From DATBGO01 sp963785765 (lineage in GTDB: Bacteria > Actinomycetota > Actinomycetes > Streptosporangiales > Streptosporangiaceae): a stretch of 64,000 nt of DNA. This document shows positions 51,770 through 60,406 of this stretch, piece after piece; the stretch's first letter is position 1; each line of letters starts with the position of its first letter. The notes below the pieces were generated by a model. The model worked only from the letters and a program-made list of their open reading frames with translations, had not been told where the DNA came from and did no database searches. Made by a program: the position numbers and the translations under genes. Location of the stretch: contig CAWAWM010000002.1 of NCBI GenBank assembly GCA_963785765.1, forward strand, positions 1,054,001 to 1,118,000, written 5' to 3'.

Positions 51770-52900
51770 TCAGCTGTGCTCGATGACGTAGTCGATGCAG
51801 GCGGTCAGCGCCTGCACGTCGGCCGGCTCGACCGCAGGGAACATTCCGATCCGCAGCTGGTTGCGGCCGAGCTTCCGGTAGGAATCGGTGTCCACGATCC
51901 CGTTGCGGCGCAGCGTCGCGGACAGCGCCGCGGCATCGATCGTGTCGGCGAAGTCGATCGTGCCGACCACCTGGGAACGCTGCCGCGGATCGGCCACGAA
52001 CGGCGTCGCGAACGGCACCTGCTCGGCCCAGCTGTACAGGATCGACGACGATTCCGCCGTCCGCTTGATGGCCCACTCCAGGCCGCCCTGATCGAGGATC
52101 CACTCCACCTGGTCGGCCAGCAGCAGCAGGGTCGCGACGGCCGGGGTGTTGTAGGTCTGCTGGAGCCGTGAGTTGTCGATGGCCACCTGCAGGGAGAGAA
52201 ATTCAGGGATGTAACGGTTGCTGGCGGTGATCTGCGCGGTCCGGGCCAGCGCCGCCGGGGAGAGCAGCGCGATCCAGAGCCCGCCGTCAGAGCCGAAGCA
52301 TTTCTGCGGCGCGAAATAGTACGCGTCGAAATCACTCGGCGACACCGGCAGCCCGCCGGCCCCGCTGGTGGCGTCCACCAGCACCAGCGCGTCCTGGTCC
52401 GCCCCGCTGACCCGGCGGATGGGCATCGCCACGCCGGTCGAGGTCTCGTTGTGCGTCAGCGCGTAGCAGTCAATGCCAGGCTCAGCCCGCGGCTCCGGGT
52501 GGCTGCCCGGCGGCGACTCGATCACGGTCGGGGCATCGAGCCACGGCGCCGCGGCGGTGGCCTTGGCGAACTTCGAGGAGAACTCGCCGAACGAGCAGTG
52601 CTGCGCCTGGTGATCGACCAGGCAGAACGCCGCGACCTCCCAGAACGCGGTCGTCCCCCCGTTGCCGAGCACCACCTCGAAGTCGCCGGGCAGCCCGAAG
52701 ATCTCCGCCATCCCGTCGCGGACCCTGCGCACCACGGAGCGGACCGGCGCCTGCCGGTGCGAAGTCCCGAGATAACCTGCGCCCATGCCAGCCAGATGCT
52801 CAAGCTGCTCGGGCCGGATCTTGGACGGGCCGCAGCCGAACCGGCCGTCGGCGGGCAGCAGGCTGTCCGGGATCACGATCTCCGGTGTCGGGTCAGACAT
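51770..52900 (-). CDS. serC: Phosphoserine aminotransferase
   Basis: A 376-residue PLP enzyme of the actinobacterial/archaeal SerC type: FGCGPSKIRPEQL, YLGTSHRQAPVRSVV, GNGGTTAFWEVAAF, and the Schiff-base lysine in YYFAPQKCFGSDGG. It converts 3-phosphohydroxypyruvate to phosphoserine in serine synthesis. ATG 52900 has GGAGGT about 11 bases upstream. The citrate synthase stop lies 8 bases inside this gene, so the two are translationally coupled. Confidence 0.95.
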   Translation of the reverse strand: MSDPTPEIVIPDSLLPADGRFGCGPSKIRPEQLEHLAGMGAGYLGTSHRQAPVRSVVRRVRDGMAEIFGLPGDFEVVLGNGGTTAFWEVAAFCLVDHQAQHCSFGEFSSKFAKATAAAPWLDAPTVIESPPGSHPEPRAEPGIDCYALTHNETSTGVAMPIRRVSGADQDALVLVDATSGAGGLPVSPSDFDAYYFAPQKCFGSDGGLWIALLSPAALARTAQITASNRYIPEFLSLQVAIDNSRLQQTYNTPAVATLLLLADQVEWILDQGGLEWAIKRTAESSSILYSWAEQVPFATPFVADPRQRSQVVGTIDFADTIDAAALSATLRRNGIVDTDSYRKLGRNQLRIGMFPAVEPADVQALTACIDYVIEHS

Positions 52901-54002
52901 CGCGGTCAAGCACCTCCGAGGCTCCGGGTACGTCGCGCACTGAGCGTGACTTTGGGCCAACGTACCGTGCGCTGGGCCTGATCAGGCGCGCAGTGCGCTT
53001 TTGCTCCAGAATGTGGGCCGCCCAGCCGGCCGTCCTGGCGCAGGTGAACATCGACGTGAACATGTGCGGGGGTACCTCGGCGAAGTCCAGCATGATCGCC
53101 GCCCAGAACTCCACGTTGGTGGCGAGCACCCGGTCAGGCCGGCGGGCGCGCAGCTCGGTCAGGGCAGCGTTTTCCAGCGCGGCCGCCACCTCGTACCTGG
53201 GCGCGTCGAGTTCCTGGGCGGTCCTGCGCAGCACCCGGGCCCGCGGGTCCTCGGCCCGGTACACCCGGTGGCCGAAGCCCATCAGCCGGTCGCCGCGGTC
53301 CAGCGCCGTCTTGACGTAGGCCTCCGCGTTGCCGGTCCGCTCGACCTCCTCGACCATGTGCAGAACCCGGGCCGGGGCGCCGCCGTGCAGCGGCCCGGAC
53401 ATGGCTCCCACCGCGCCGGACAGCGCCGCGGCCACGTCGGCGCCGGTCGAGGCGATCACCCGGGCGGTGAACGTGGAGGCATTCATGCCATGCTCGGCCG
53501 CCGAAACCCAGTAGGCGTCAATGGCCTTGACGTGCCGGGGGTCGGGCTCGCCGCGCCAGCGGACCATGAACCGCTCAGTGATCGTCTTCGCCTCGTCCAC
53601 CCGGTGCTGCGGAACCATCGGCAGCCCCAGGCCCCGGGCCGCCTGCGCGACGAAGGACAGTGCCATCACTGAGGCCCGGGCCAGGTCGTCGCGGGCCTGC
53701 TCGTCGGTGATGTCGAGCAGCTGCCGCATCCCGTAAGCCGGCGCGAGCATGGCCAGCGCGCTCTGCACGTCCACCCGGATGTCACCAGAGTGCACCGGGA
53801 TCGGGAACGGCTCGGCGGGCGGCAGTCCGGGTGCGAACGCATTGTCGACCAGCAGGCCCCACACGTGCCCGTAGGTCACGTGCCCGACGAGCTCCTCGAT
53901 GTTGACCCCCCGGTAGCGGAGCGATCCGCCTTCCTTGTCGGGCTCGGCGATCTCGGTCTCGAACGCGACGACGCCCTCCAGGCCAGGAATGAAGTCGGAC
54001 AT
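52893..54002 (-). CDS. Citrate synthase (type II-like, short form)
   Basis: A 369-residue enzyme from ATG 54002 behind GGAGGA. Catalytic residues: His in AAEHGMNASTFTARVIAST, His in MGFGHRVYRAEDPRARVL, and Asp in AAIMLDFAEVPP; GAMSGPLHGGAPARVLHM lines the substrate site. It condenses oxaloacetate and acetyl-CoA; short forms may act as 2-methylcitrate synthase. The final codons overlap the serC start by 8 bases. The open frame upstream to 54980 is antisense to pdxH and not used. Confidence 0.92.
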   Translation of the reverse strand: MSDFIPGLEGVVAFETEIAEPDKEGGSLRYRGVNIEELVGHVTYGHVWGLLVDNAFAPGLPPAEPFPIPVHSGDIRVDVQSALAMLAPAYGMRQLLDITDEQARDDLARASVMALSFVAQAARGLGLPMVPQHRVDEAKTITERFMVRWRGEPDPRHVKAIDAYWVSAAEHGMNASTFTARVIASTGADVAAALSGAVGAMSGPLHGGAPARVLHMVEEVERTGNAEAYVKTALDRGDRLMGFGHRVYRAEDPRARVLRRTAQELDAPRYEVAAALENAALTELRARRPDRVLATNVEFWAAIMLDFAEVPPHMFTSMFTCARTAGWAAHILEQKRTARLIRPSARYVGPKSRSVRDVPGASEVLDRDV

Positions 54003-54167
54003 GCGGAATCCTCCGTTGCTTGGCCACCGGCGGCAGGCTGTAGCGCCAGCCGCTCTATTCAACCTTGCGCGCCGCGGGGGCGCGACGTCCGGCTGCCCGT
54101 TGGGCCGGCTGATCTTCCTGCCGCCCGGAGTGACCGGCGCGGCGGCCGGTGTGTGAGGATCATTCCT

Positions 54168-54815
54168 GTGGATGCGACCGGCCAAGCCAAGGACCAGCAC
54201 GACCCGGCCAGGCTGAGCTTCGACGAGGCGATGGCCGCCGACGATCCGCTGGTCCAGTTCGGCCGGTGGCTGGATGACGCGAAGGCCGCGGGCCTGGCTG
54301 AGCCGACGGCGATGGTGCTCGCGACGGTGTCGGCCAGCGGCCTGCTGCGGGCCAGGAGCGTCCTGCTCAAGGACTACGGCCCCGGCGGCTTCACGTTCTA
54401 CACGAACCGGACGTCCCGCAAGGGCGCGGACCTGGCCGAGGTGCCCCGCGCCAGTGCGTGCTTCCCCTGGTATCCGATGCATCGGCAGGTCATCATCGAG
54501 GGCGGTGTCCAGGCGCTGACCACGCGGCAGAGCGAGCCTTACTTCAGGTCCCGCCCGCGCGGCTCTCAGCTCGGCGCGTGGGCCAGCAGGCAGTCGTCGG
54601 TGATCGGCACCCGCGACGAGCTCGAGAGCCGGTACGCCGAGCTGGCGGAGCGCTGGCCGGAGGGCACCGAGGTGCCGATGCCGGACTTCTGGGGCGGCTA
54701 TCAGCTGGTGCCTGAGGTGTGTGAGTTCTGGCAGGGCCGGGTGAACCGGCTGCACGACCGGCTCAGGTACCGCAGCGTGGACGGAGGCTGGGTGCGGGAG
54801 CGGCTGGCGCCCTGA
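54168..54815 (+). CDS. pdxH: Pyridoxamine 5'-phosphate oxidase
   Basis: A 215-residue FMN enzyme that makes pyridoxal phosphate. Signatures: TAMVLATVSASGLLRARSVL with LLKDYGPGGFTFYTNRTSRK (FMN-binding), CFPWYPMHRQVIIEGGV, and the C-terminal WQGRVNRLHDRLRYR that forms the substrate site. GTG 54168 has GAGGA 8 bases upstream. Divergent from the citrate synthase gene. Confidence 0.95.
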   Translation: MDATGQAKDQHDPARLSFDEAMAADDPLVQFGRWLDDAKAAGLAEPTAMVLATVSASGLLRARSVLLKDYGPGGFTFYTNRTSRKGADLAEVPRASACFPWYPMHRQVIIEGGVQALTTRQSEPYFRSRPRGSQLGAWASRQSSVIGTRDELESRYAELAERWPEGTEVPMPDFWGGYQLVPEVCEFWQGRVNRLHDRLRYRSVDGGWVRERLAP

Positions 54816-54885
54816 GTATCGCCGATCTTCCGGTCCGGCGGAGTTACCATCACGCATAGCATCGCCTGTGGAGGTGATGGCCCTC

Positions 54886-55605
54886 GTGACGGCGCACGGG
54901 CTGATCGACACGACGGAGATGTACCTTCGCACGGTGTTCGAGCTCGAAGAGGAAGGTATCGTCCCGTTGCGGGCCCGCATTGCCGAGCGGCTGTCGCAGA
55001 CCGGCCCGACCGTAAGCCAGACGGTGGCCCGGATGGAACGCGACGGGCTGCTGCGGGTCGAGGGCGACCGTCAGCTGTCGCTGACCGAAAGCGGCCGCGC
55101 GCTGGCCACCCGCGTGATGCGCAAGCACCGGCTGGCCGAGTGCCTCCTGGTCGGGGTCATCGGCCTGCCGTGGGAAGACGTGCACATCGAGGCCTGCCGG
55201 TGGGAGCACGTGATGTCCGACAGCGTGGAGCGCAGGCTGGTCGAGATTCTCGACTACCCAGTCCGCTGCCCGCACGGCAATACCATTCCCGGCCTCGATG
55301 AGCTGGGCGTCCCCGCCGACGCCAGCCACCGCGCGGACGCCGCCAGCCAGGATGGCAGCGTGGCCATGACGATGATCGCCACGGCCCGCACCCAGCAGGT
55401 AATAATCCGCCGGATCAGCGAACAAGTCCAAAGTGATGCGGATCTAATGCTTAAACTCAAGAATATCGGGATTCAGCCCGGCTGCGAGGTCGAACTCGCG
55501 GCCAGCGACGACGGTGTACGGGTGAGGTGTGAGAACAGGGCCGGGGGTGGCACGGCGGACCTGCCCCGCCGGGTCGCCGCACACGTTTTCGTCACAAGGT
55601 CATAA
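54886..55605 (+). CDS. DtxR/IdeR-family metal-dependent regulator
   Basis: A 239-residue regulator (GTG 54886, with GGAGGT ten bases upstream; GTG 54868 gives a longer form). The N-terminal winged helix LIDTTEMYLRTVFELEEEGI and RLSQTGPTVSQTVARMERDG is highly conserved in IdeR. Metal and dimer residues lie in MRKHRLAECLLVGVIGLPWE and HIEACRWEHVMSDSVERRL. A C-terminal SH3-like domain (MLKLKNIGIQPGCEVELAAS) ends the protein. In actinobacteria IdeR with Fe(II) represses siderophore uptake genes. The tail between domains (ADASHRADAASQDGS) is longer than usual, so an MntR-like role is also possible. Confidence 0.88.
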   Translation: MTAHGLIDTTEMYLRTVFELEEEGIVPLRARIAERLSQTGPTVSQTVARMERDGLLRVEGDRQLSLTESGRALATRVMRKHRLAECLLVGVIGLPWEDVHIEACRWEHVMSDSVERRLVEILDYPVRCPHGNTIPGLDELGVPADASHRADAASQDGSVAMTMIATARTQQVIIRRISEQVQSDADLMLKLKNIGIQPGCEVELAASDDGVRVRCENRAGGGTADLPRRVAAHVFVTRS

Positions 55606-55659
55606 TGGCGGCGCGTCCGGGACCGCTCACGACAACGCCACTGGCCAGGAGTTACGCCG

Positions 55660-56013
55660 GTGGCCAGCACCGGCGAGACTGCGCGTGAGCTTATGCTAGC
55701 CGCCGACATTCTTGAGCAGGTCGAGACGGCCGTCGTGGTGACGGACGCGCACGGAGATCTGCGTTATGCGAATTCATTTGCGGTGCGGCTGTTCGGATTT
55801 CCCGAGCCGGCCGATCAGCTTGCCGGGCGCTCCCTGCATTCTCTCGGTTTCGAGGAAGGTGACGCCCGGCGGACCAGCGAGCTGACTCAGCAAGTGCTGC
55901 GCGGCAGGACCTGGGAGGGGACCTTCGTCAGCACGCGGGCCGACGGTTCCCGGGTGTTCGTTCGCGCGCAGGCGGTACCGCTGCGCAGGCCGGCGAGATT
56001 ACCGGGGTCATGA
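55660..56013 (+). CDS. PAS-domain fragment, N-terminal part of a split sensor phosphatase
   Basis: A 117-residue PAS domain from GTG 55660 (AGGAG upstream): LAADILEQVETAVVVTDAHG then LRYANSFAVRLFGF. The domain is cut short at VFVRAQAVPLRRP, just before its last strand. The next frame continues AGEITGV-MIMAREAARH, exactly what the PAS end should be. One missing base near 55987-55991 explains this. The stop codon overlaps the next ATG (ATGA), so if the break is real, coupled expression is still possible. Confidence 0.75.
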   Translation: MASTGETARELMLAADILEQVETAVVVTDAHGDLRYANSFAVRLFGFPEPADQLAGRSLHSLGFEEGDARRTSELTQQVLRGRTWEGTFVSTRADGSRVFVRAQAVPLRRPARLPGS

Positions 56014-57899
56014 TCATGGCCCGCGAGGCGGCGCGGCACGGCAGCCAGCGGGCCCGCGACCGGATCGGCCTGCTGGAGCGGATCGGCGAGCGGCTGGCCC
56101 GCTCGCTGGAGCTCGACACCACCCTGCGGCATGTCGCCGAGACGCTGGTGCCGCAGTTCGCCGATCATTGCTTCATCGACCTGTTCCAGGGCGAGAAGCT
56201 GATTCGGCGCGCGCAGCGGCATTCGGGGGGCTGGGCGCCGGCCCCGGGAACCTGGGCCATGGTGGGCGAGCAGATCCGCTACCCGGAGGGGCATTTCTGC
56301 GAGCAGGCGATGAGCCGGATGGAAACGGTGGTGGCGGACCTGGCCGAGGACGAGTTCCCGGCGCCGAGCGTGGCCAGCCTCAAGGCTGGCCACGACATCG
56401 GGCTCACCTCGGTGGTCGCGGCGCCGCTGGTCGCCCGCGGCGAGCTGCTGGGCGTGATGAGCCTGGCGCTGTCCATGCTGACCGACCGCGAGGACCGGCG
56501 CTACGGGGCCGACGACCGTGACTTCCTCGGCGCGATCGCGAGCCGGATCGCGATCGCCATCGACAACGCGATGCTCTTCGAAGAGGAACGCCGTACCGCG
56601 CTGGCCTTCCAGACCAGCCTGCTGCCCCAGGCGCCGCCCGTCCTCGACGGCCTGGAGGTCGCCTACAAGTACGTGCCCGCCAAGCCGCTCGAAACCCACG
56701 GCCAGGGGATCCAGACCCAGGTGGGCGGGGACTGGTACGACATCATCCCGCTGTCGGCAGGCCGGGTGGGCATCGTCATCGGCGACGTGGAGGGCCGGGG
56801 CGCCCGGGCCGCGGCGATCATGGGCCAGCTCCGGGCCGCGCTGCGCGCCTTCGCCCAGGACGACAAGCCGCCCGCCGAGATCCTGCGCAGGCTGGACGAC
56901 TGGTGCCGGATGCTGGCGCCCGCGGCGGATAAGCCAGGCGCGCCGGGCGCCGACCCGCCCATCGTCAGCTGCACCTATCTGGTCTATGACGCCTGGTCCC
57001 GGCAGCTGTCCTTCGCCAACGCCGGTCACGACGCCCCGCTGCTGATCACCGAGGGCGGCGTCGACCAGATGGAGATCAAGGACAAGGGGCTGCTGCTCGG
57101 CGTCCGCGGCAAGGGGATGCCGGGCATTCCTACCTACCGCGAGGAGACGCATGAGCTGGCTGCGGGCGACACGCTGGTCCTGTACACCGACGGCCTGACC
57201 GACCGGCGGCACCGTTCGGACGGCCGGGGCCACTACACCGAGGCCGAGGCGCTGCAGATGCTCCGCGACGCGGTGGACGCGGCCCGGTCGGGAAACGTCG
57301 AGGCGATCGCGCAGGCGGCCGAGGAGGCGGTGCCCGGCGAGATCGACGACGACATGGCCATCGTGGTGGTCCGCACCTCACCGGTGAACCTTGCCACCTG
57401 GGACTACACGTTCCCCGCCGAGCCGATCCGGGTGTCCGAGGCCAGGCGGGCCGCCCATGAGACGTTCGTGTCCTGGGGCATGGACGCCGAGCAGGCCGAC
57501 CTGACCTGCCTGCTGGTGTCGGAGGTCGTGACCAACGTCGTGCTGCACGCGGCGGTCACCGCGACGCCGCGGCACGAGTTCGTCTTCGAGCCATCGGGGA
57601 CGGCGATTCCGGAGTTCGCCGAGGACTGGTCGGGGTCCCCGTTCGGGGATCGGATGACGGTCGCGGCGGGCAAGGACTTCACCCTGCGGCTGCGCCGCGG
57701 CCGGGCCTCGGTCTGGGTCGAGGTGTTCGACGCTGACCTGCGGCTACCGAGGATCCGCACCGCGGGGGAGACCGACGAGGGCGGCCGCGGGCTCTACCTG
57801 GTCGATCAGCTGGCCACCCGGTGGGGCTCCCGGCCGACCAACGAGGGCAAGGCGGTCTGGTTCGAGATGCCGATCAGGCAAGGGGCCCGCGCCAGCTGA
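56010..57899 (+). CDS. GAF, PP2C/SpoIIE phosphatase and HATPase signalling protein
   Basis: 629 residues. Order: GAF-like sensor (ERIGERLARSLELDTTLRHV to about 190), PP2C SpoIIE-type phosphatase (about 205-450: QVGGDWYDIIPLSAGRVGIV, GDVEGRGARAAAIMGQLRAA, FANAGHDAPLL, VLYTDGLTDRR, DDDMAIVVVR) and a C-terminal histidine-kinase-like ATPase/anti-sigma domain (SEVVTNVVLHA and ETDEGGRGLYLVDQLA). Metal-binding Asp residues are kept. Such proteins control partner-switching sigma-factor cascades by dephosphorylating anti-anti-sigma factors. Almost certainly one polypeptide with the preceding PAS fragment in the ancestral form. Confidence 0.9.
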   Translation: MIMAREAARHGSQRARDRIGLLERIGERLARSLELDTTLRHVAETLVPQFADHCFIDLFQGEKLIRRAQRHSGGWAPAPGTWAMVGEQIRYPEGHFCEQAMSRMETVVADLAEDEFPAPSVASLKAGHDIGLTSVVAAPLVARGELLGVMSLALSMLTDREDRRYGADDRDFLGAIASRIAIAIDNAMLFEEERRTALAFQTSLLPQAPPVLDGLEVAYKYVPAKPLETHGQGIQTQVGGDWYDIIPLSAGRVGIVIGDVEGRGARAAAIMGQLRAALRAFAQDDKPPAEILRRLDDWCRMLAPAADKPGAPGADPPIVSCTYLVYDAWSRQLSFANAGHDAPLLITEGGVDQMEIKDKGLLLGVRGKGMPGIPTYREETHELAAGDTLVLYTDGLTDRRHRSDGRGHYTEAEALQMLRDAVDAARSGNVEAIAQAAEEAVPGEIDDDMAIVVVRTSPVNLATWDYTFPAEPIRVSEARRAAHETFVSWGMDAEQADLTCLLVSEVVTNVVLHAAVTATPRHEFVFEPSGTAIPEFAEDWSGSPFGDRMTVAAGKDFTLRLRRGRASVWVEVFDADLRLPRIRTAGETDEGGRGLYLVDQLATRWGSRPTNEGKAVWFEMPIRQGARAS

Positions 57900-57919
57900 C
57901 CGCCGGCCGGCGGTCCGCA

Positions 57920-58087
57920 TCAGTGCTGGGCCGAAGCCCACAGCCCGAGCACGAAAACGACGAAGACCGCGATGATTACCGCCCAGGTCTTGCCGGTCGA
58001 GGCCAGGCCCAGGCGGCGCCGGGTCCGGACGACGAACAGGGCCACCAGGACAGCCAGGAATCCCAGCAATATCAGGCCTTCGGTCAC
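57920..58087 (-). CDS. Small two-helix membrane protein
   Basis: 55 residues from GTG 58087, with GGGAGGG six bases upstream. Two hydrophobic segments, GLILLGFLAVLVALFVV and TWAVIIAVFVVFVLGLWA, are joined by a basic loop (RTRRRLGLASTGK). No family recognised. The frame remains open to 58156 without a better start. Convergent with the SpoIIE-type gene. Confidence 0.65.
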   Translation of the reverse strand: MTEGLILLGFLAVLVALFVVRTRRRLGLASTGKTWAVIIAVFVVFVLGLWASAQH

Positions 58088-58224
58088 CGCGGCCCTCCCT
58101 GGAGTCTTTCTCCTCCGAGCATAAGCCAGGAGGCAGGAAGGCGCCTGCCGCGTCACGCGTCCAAGCCGGCCGCGGGCCGCGCCCAGCCGCGCCAGCGCCC
58201 AGTCGCGCCAGCGCGCAGGTTGCG

Positions 58225-58593
58225 CTAGCTGCCCTGGCTGGGGCCGCGCACCGACTCGCGTAACCGGCGCAGGATGTCGACTTGCCGGGCCAGCGCCTCG
58301 ATCCGGTCCTCCACCAGCCTGGCCGCGTTGTCCCGCTGGCCCGCGCTGACCGAGCGGCCCAGCGCGAGCCTGGCCAGCGGCTTGATCTCCTCGAGCCGGA
58401 AGCCGAGATCCTTCAGCGCGAGCGCCGTCTCGATGTAGCCCTGGTACTCGCGGGGGTACTTGCGGGTGCCGCCCGGAGAGCGGCGAGGCTCGGGCAGGAT
58501 CCCGAGTTCCTCGTAGTACCGGATTGTCCGGCTGCTAACCCCCGCATCCTTCGCAAGCTGGCCGATACTGACCAGGCTCGCCGAGTCTTCCAT
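58225..58593 (-). CDS. MerR-family transcriptional regulator
   Basis: 122 residues from ATG 58593 (GTG 58605 also possible). MerR HTH: SIGQLAKDAGVSSRTIRYYE then ELGILPEPRRSPGGTRKYPR. A dimerisation coiled-coil follows (ARLVEDRIEALARQVDILRR). No C-terminal metal or drug domain, so the inducer is unknown. A candidate operator dyad lies at 58892-58916 in the upstream region shared with the thiolase gene. Confidence 0.88.
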   Translation of the reverse strand: MEDSASLVSIGQLAKDAGVSSRTIRYYEELGILPEPRRSPGGTRKYPREYQGYIETALALKDLGFRLEEIKPLARLALGRSVSAGQRDNAARLVEDRIEALARQVDILRRLRESVRGPSQGS

Positions 58594-59001
58594 AGTGTTT
58601 GTCACTGTCCCCGTATCTTTCCCGTGCGGTGCAAGGCCGTCCGTGCGCGCGACGGACTTCCCGTCTGACGCACGGACCCGTGCTCTGCAAGGACCCGTGG
58701 TGCTGTGCAAGGACCCCGTGTGGTGGTGCACTGACCCCGTCGTGCCCCCACTCGGTCGTGCACGTTCTCCCCGTTCGGCCAGATGCGCTCCCTCCACGCG
58801 CTGACCTCGACCCATCACGGATCGTAGCCGCCGGGACGGGCGGGGATGGCCAGAATCGGCTCTCCGGTCGACCACCTCAGGTACGCCTATGGGTTGTCCC
58901 GTACTCCGGGGTAACCTCGAACTGACTGGCCGATATCAGCGGCGCACACGCTGCGCGCGGCATGGCGGGCGCCGGTCGACAGGCGTGCCAGTGGAGGTGT
59001 C
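58594..59001. other. Divergent regulatory region between merR and the thiolase gene
   Basis: 408 bases without a gene. The part at about 58660-58760 has repeated AAGGACCC(C)GTG units and looks like a short degenerate repeat. The right half holds the candidate MerR operator and probably the thiolase promoter. Confidence 0.4.
58892..58916. promoter_or_regulatory. Candidate MerR-type operator dyad
   Basis: The inverted repeat GGTTGTCCCG and CCGGGGTAACC (two internal mismatches) has the form of MerR-family operators, which usually overlap a promoter spacer. About 85 bases before the thiolase start. Recognised by eye only. Confidence 0.35.
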
Positions 59002-60150
59002 GTGTCAGAGGCTTACATCGTCGGTGCGGTCCGGACCCCGGTAGGCAAGCGCAATGGCGGCCTGTCGGCGGTGAACCCGGTTGATCTGGCCGCGCACGTG
59101 CTGACCGAGCTGATCGCCAGGACCGGAGCCGATCCCGCCGCGGTCGATGACGTGATCATGGGCTGCGTCTCGCAGATCGGGCCGCAGGCCATCGACATCG
59201 CCCGGCAGGCCTGGCTGTCGGCCGGGCTGCCGGAGAACGTGCCGGGCGTCACCATCGATCGCCAGTGCGGGTCGTCCCAGCAGGCCGTGCACTTCGCGGC
59301 CCAGGGCGTGCTGTCGGGCACCCAGGATCTGGTCGTGGCGGCCGGGGTCGAGAGCATGAGCATCGTGCCGATGGGCTCGACCGTCACCCTGGGCATGGAA
59401 AAGGGGATGCCGCCGCCGTTCGGGGATGGCTGGCGCGGCCGGTACGGCGACCAGGAGATCTCCCAGTTCCGCGGGGCGCAGCTGGTCTGCGAGAAGTGGG
59501 GGATCAAGCGGGCCCAGCTCGAAGAGTTCGCGCTGGAGAGCCACACCAGGGCGCTGCGGGCGATCGACGAGGGCAGGTTCGACCGGGAGATCACGCCGGT
59601 CGGCGGAGTGAGCACCGACGAGGGACCGCGCCGGGACACTTCCCTGGAGAAGATGGCCGAGCTGAAGCCGCTCCGCGAAGGCTGGGAACTCACCGCCGCC
59701 ACGGCGTCCCAGATCTCCGACGGCGCGGCCGCGCTGCTGATCGCATCCGAGGCCGCCGTGCAGCGGTACGGCCTGACGCCGCGGGCCAGGATCCGCGCGC
59801 TGACGGTGATCGGCGCCGACCCGGTTTACATGCTGACCGGGCCGATCCCGGCGACCGACCAGGTGCTGGCCAAGTCCGGCCTGGACGTGACCGACATCGA
59901 TGTCTTCGAGGTCAATGAGGCCTTCGCGCCGGTCCTGCTCGCCTGGTCGGCCGACACCGGCGCGTCGCTGGAGAAGGCCAACCCCAACGGCGGCGCGATC
60001 GCCCTCGGCCATCCGCTCGGCGCGACCGGCGCGATCCTGATGACCAAGCTGCTGCACGAGCTTGAGCGCACCGGCGGCCGGTACGGCCTGCAGACAATGT
60101 GCGAGGGCGGCGGCCAGGCCAACGCCACCATCATCGAGCGCATCAGCTGA
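59002..60150 (+). CDS. Thiolase (acetyl-CoA C-acetyltransferase family)
   Basis: A 382-residue condensing enzyme from GTG 59002, with GGAGGT three bases upstream. Catalytic residues: Cys89 (DRQCGSSQQAV), His337 (ALGHPLGATGA) and Cys367 (MCEGGGQANA). It cleaves or forms beta-ketoacyl-CoA, most likely in fatty-acid or steroid side-chain degradation; the ends resemble FadA5-like thiolases. Convergent with an acyl-CoA dehydrogenase gene, which catalyses an earlier step of beta-oxidation. Confidence 0.93.
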   Translation: MSEAYIVGAVRTPVGKRNGGLSAVNPVDLAAHVLTELIARTGADPAAVDDVIMGCVSQIGPQAIDIARQAWLSAGLPENVPGVTIDRQCGSSQQAVHFAAQGVLSGTQDLVVAAGVESMSIVPMGSTVTLGMEKGMPPPFGDGWRGRYGDQEISQFRGAQLVCEKWGIKRAQLEEFALESHTRALRAIDEGRFDREITPVGGVSTDEGPRRDTSLEKMAELKPLREGWELTAATASQISDGAAALLIASEAAVQRYGLTPRARIRALTVIGADPVYMLTGPIPATDQVLAKSGLDVTDIDVFEVNEAFAPVLLAWSADTGASLEKANPNGGAIALGHPLGATGAILMTKLLHELERTGGRYGLQTMCEGGGQANATIIERIS

Positions 60151-60194
60151 CCGGCCCGCGCGACTGATCAGGAGCGGCAGGGCCGCCCGGCCGA

Positions 60195-60345
60195 TCGGGC
60201 CCGCGGCAGCGCTGACGACTGGCTCGCGGAAACGCTGGGCTGCTGATCTGGCCCGCGGAAACGCTCGGCTGCTGATCGGGCCCGCGGAGCGCTGCGGACG
60301 ATCGGGCCCGCAGAAACGCTGGCGACCGATCGGGCGCTGGCGGGA
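60195..60345. repeat. Degenerate tandem repeat between convergent genes
   Basis: Four to five imperfect copies of a unit of about 30 bases centred on GATCGGGCCCGCGGAAACGCT. They lie between the thiolase stop and the acyl-CoA dehydrogenase stop. The GC-rich palindromic core (GGGCCC) could help transcription end on both strands. Confidence 0.65.
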
Positions 60346-60406
60346 GCCCCGGCGCGGCTAGGCCTCGCCGGGACTCCCGCGTGCCCCTCGCCGGGGCTCG
60401 GACCGC

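Noticed and set aside
54003..54980. N-terminal extension of citrate synthase
   Set aside because: It is antisense to pdxH; ATG 54002 has a GGAGGA site and begins the conserved domain.
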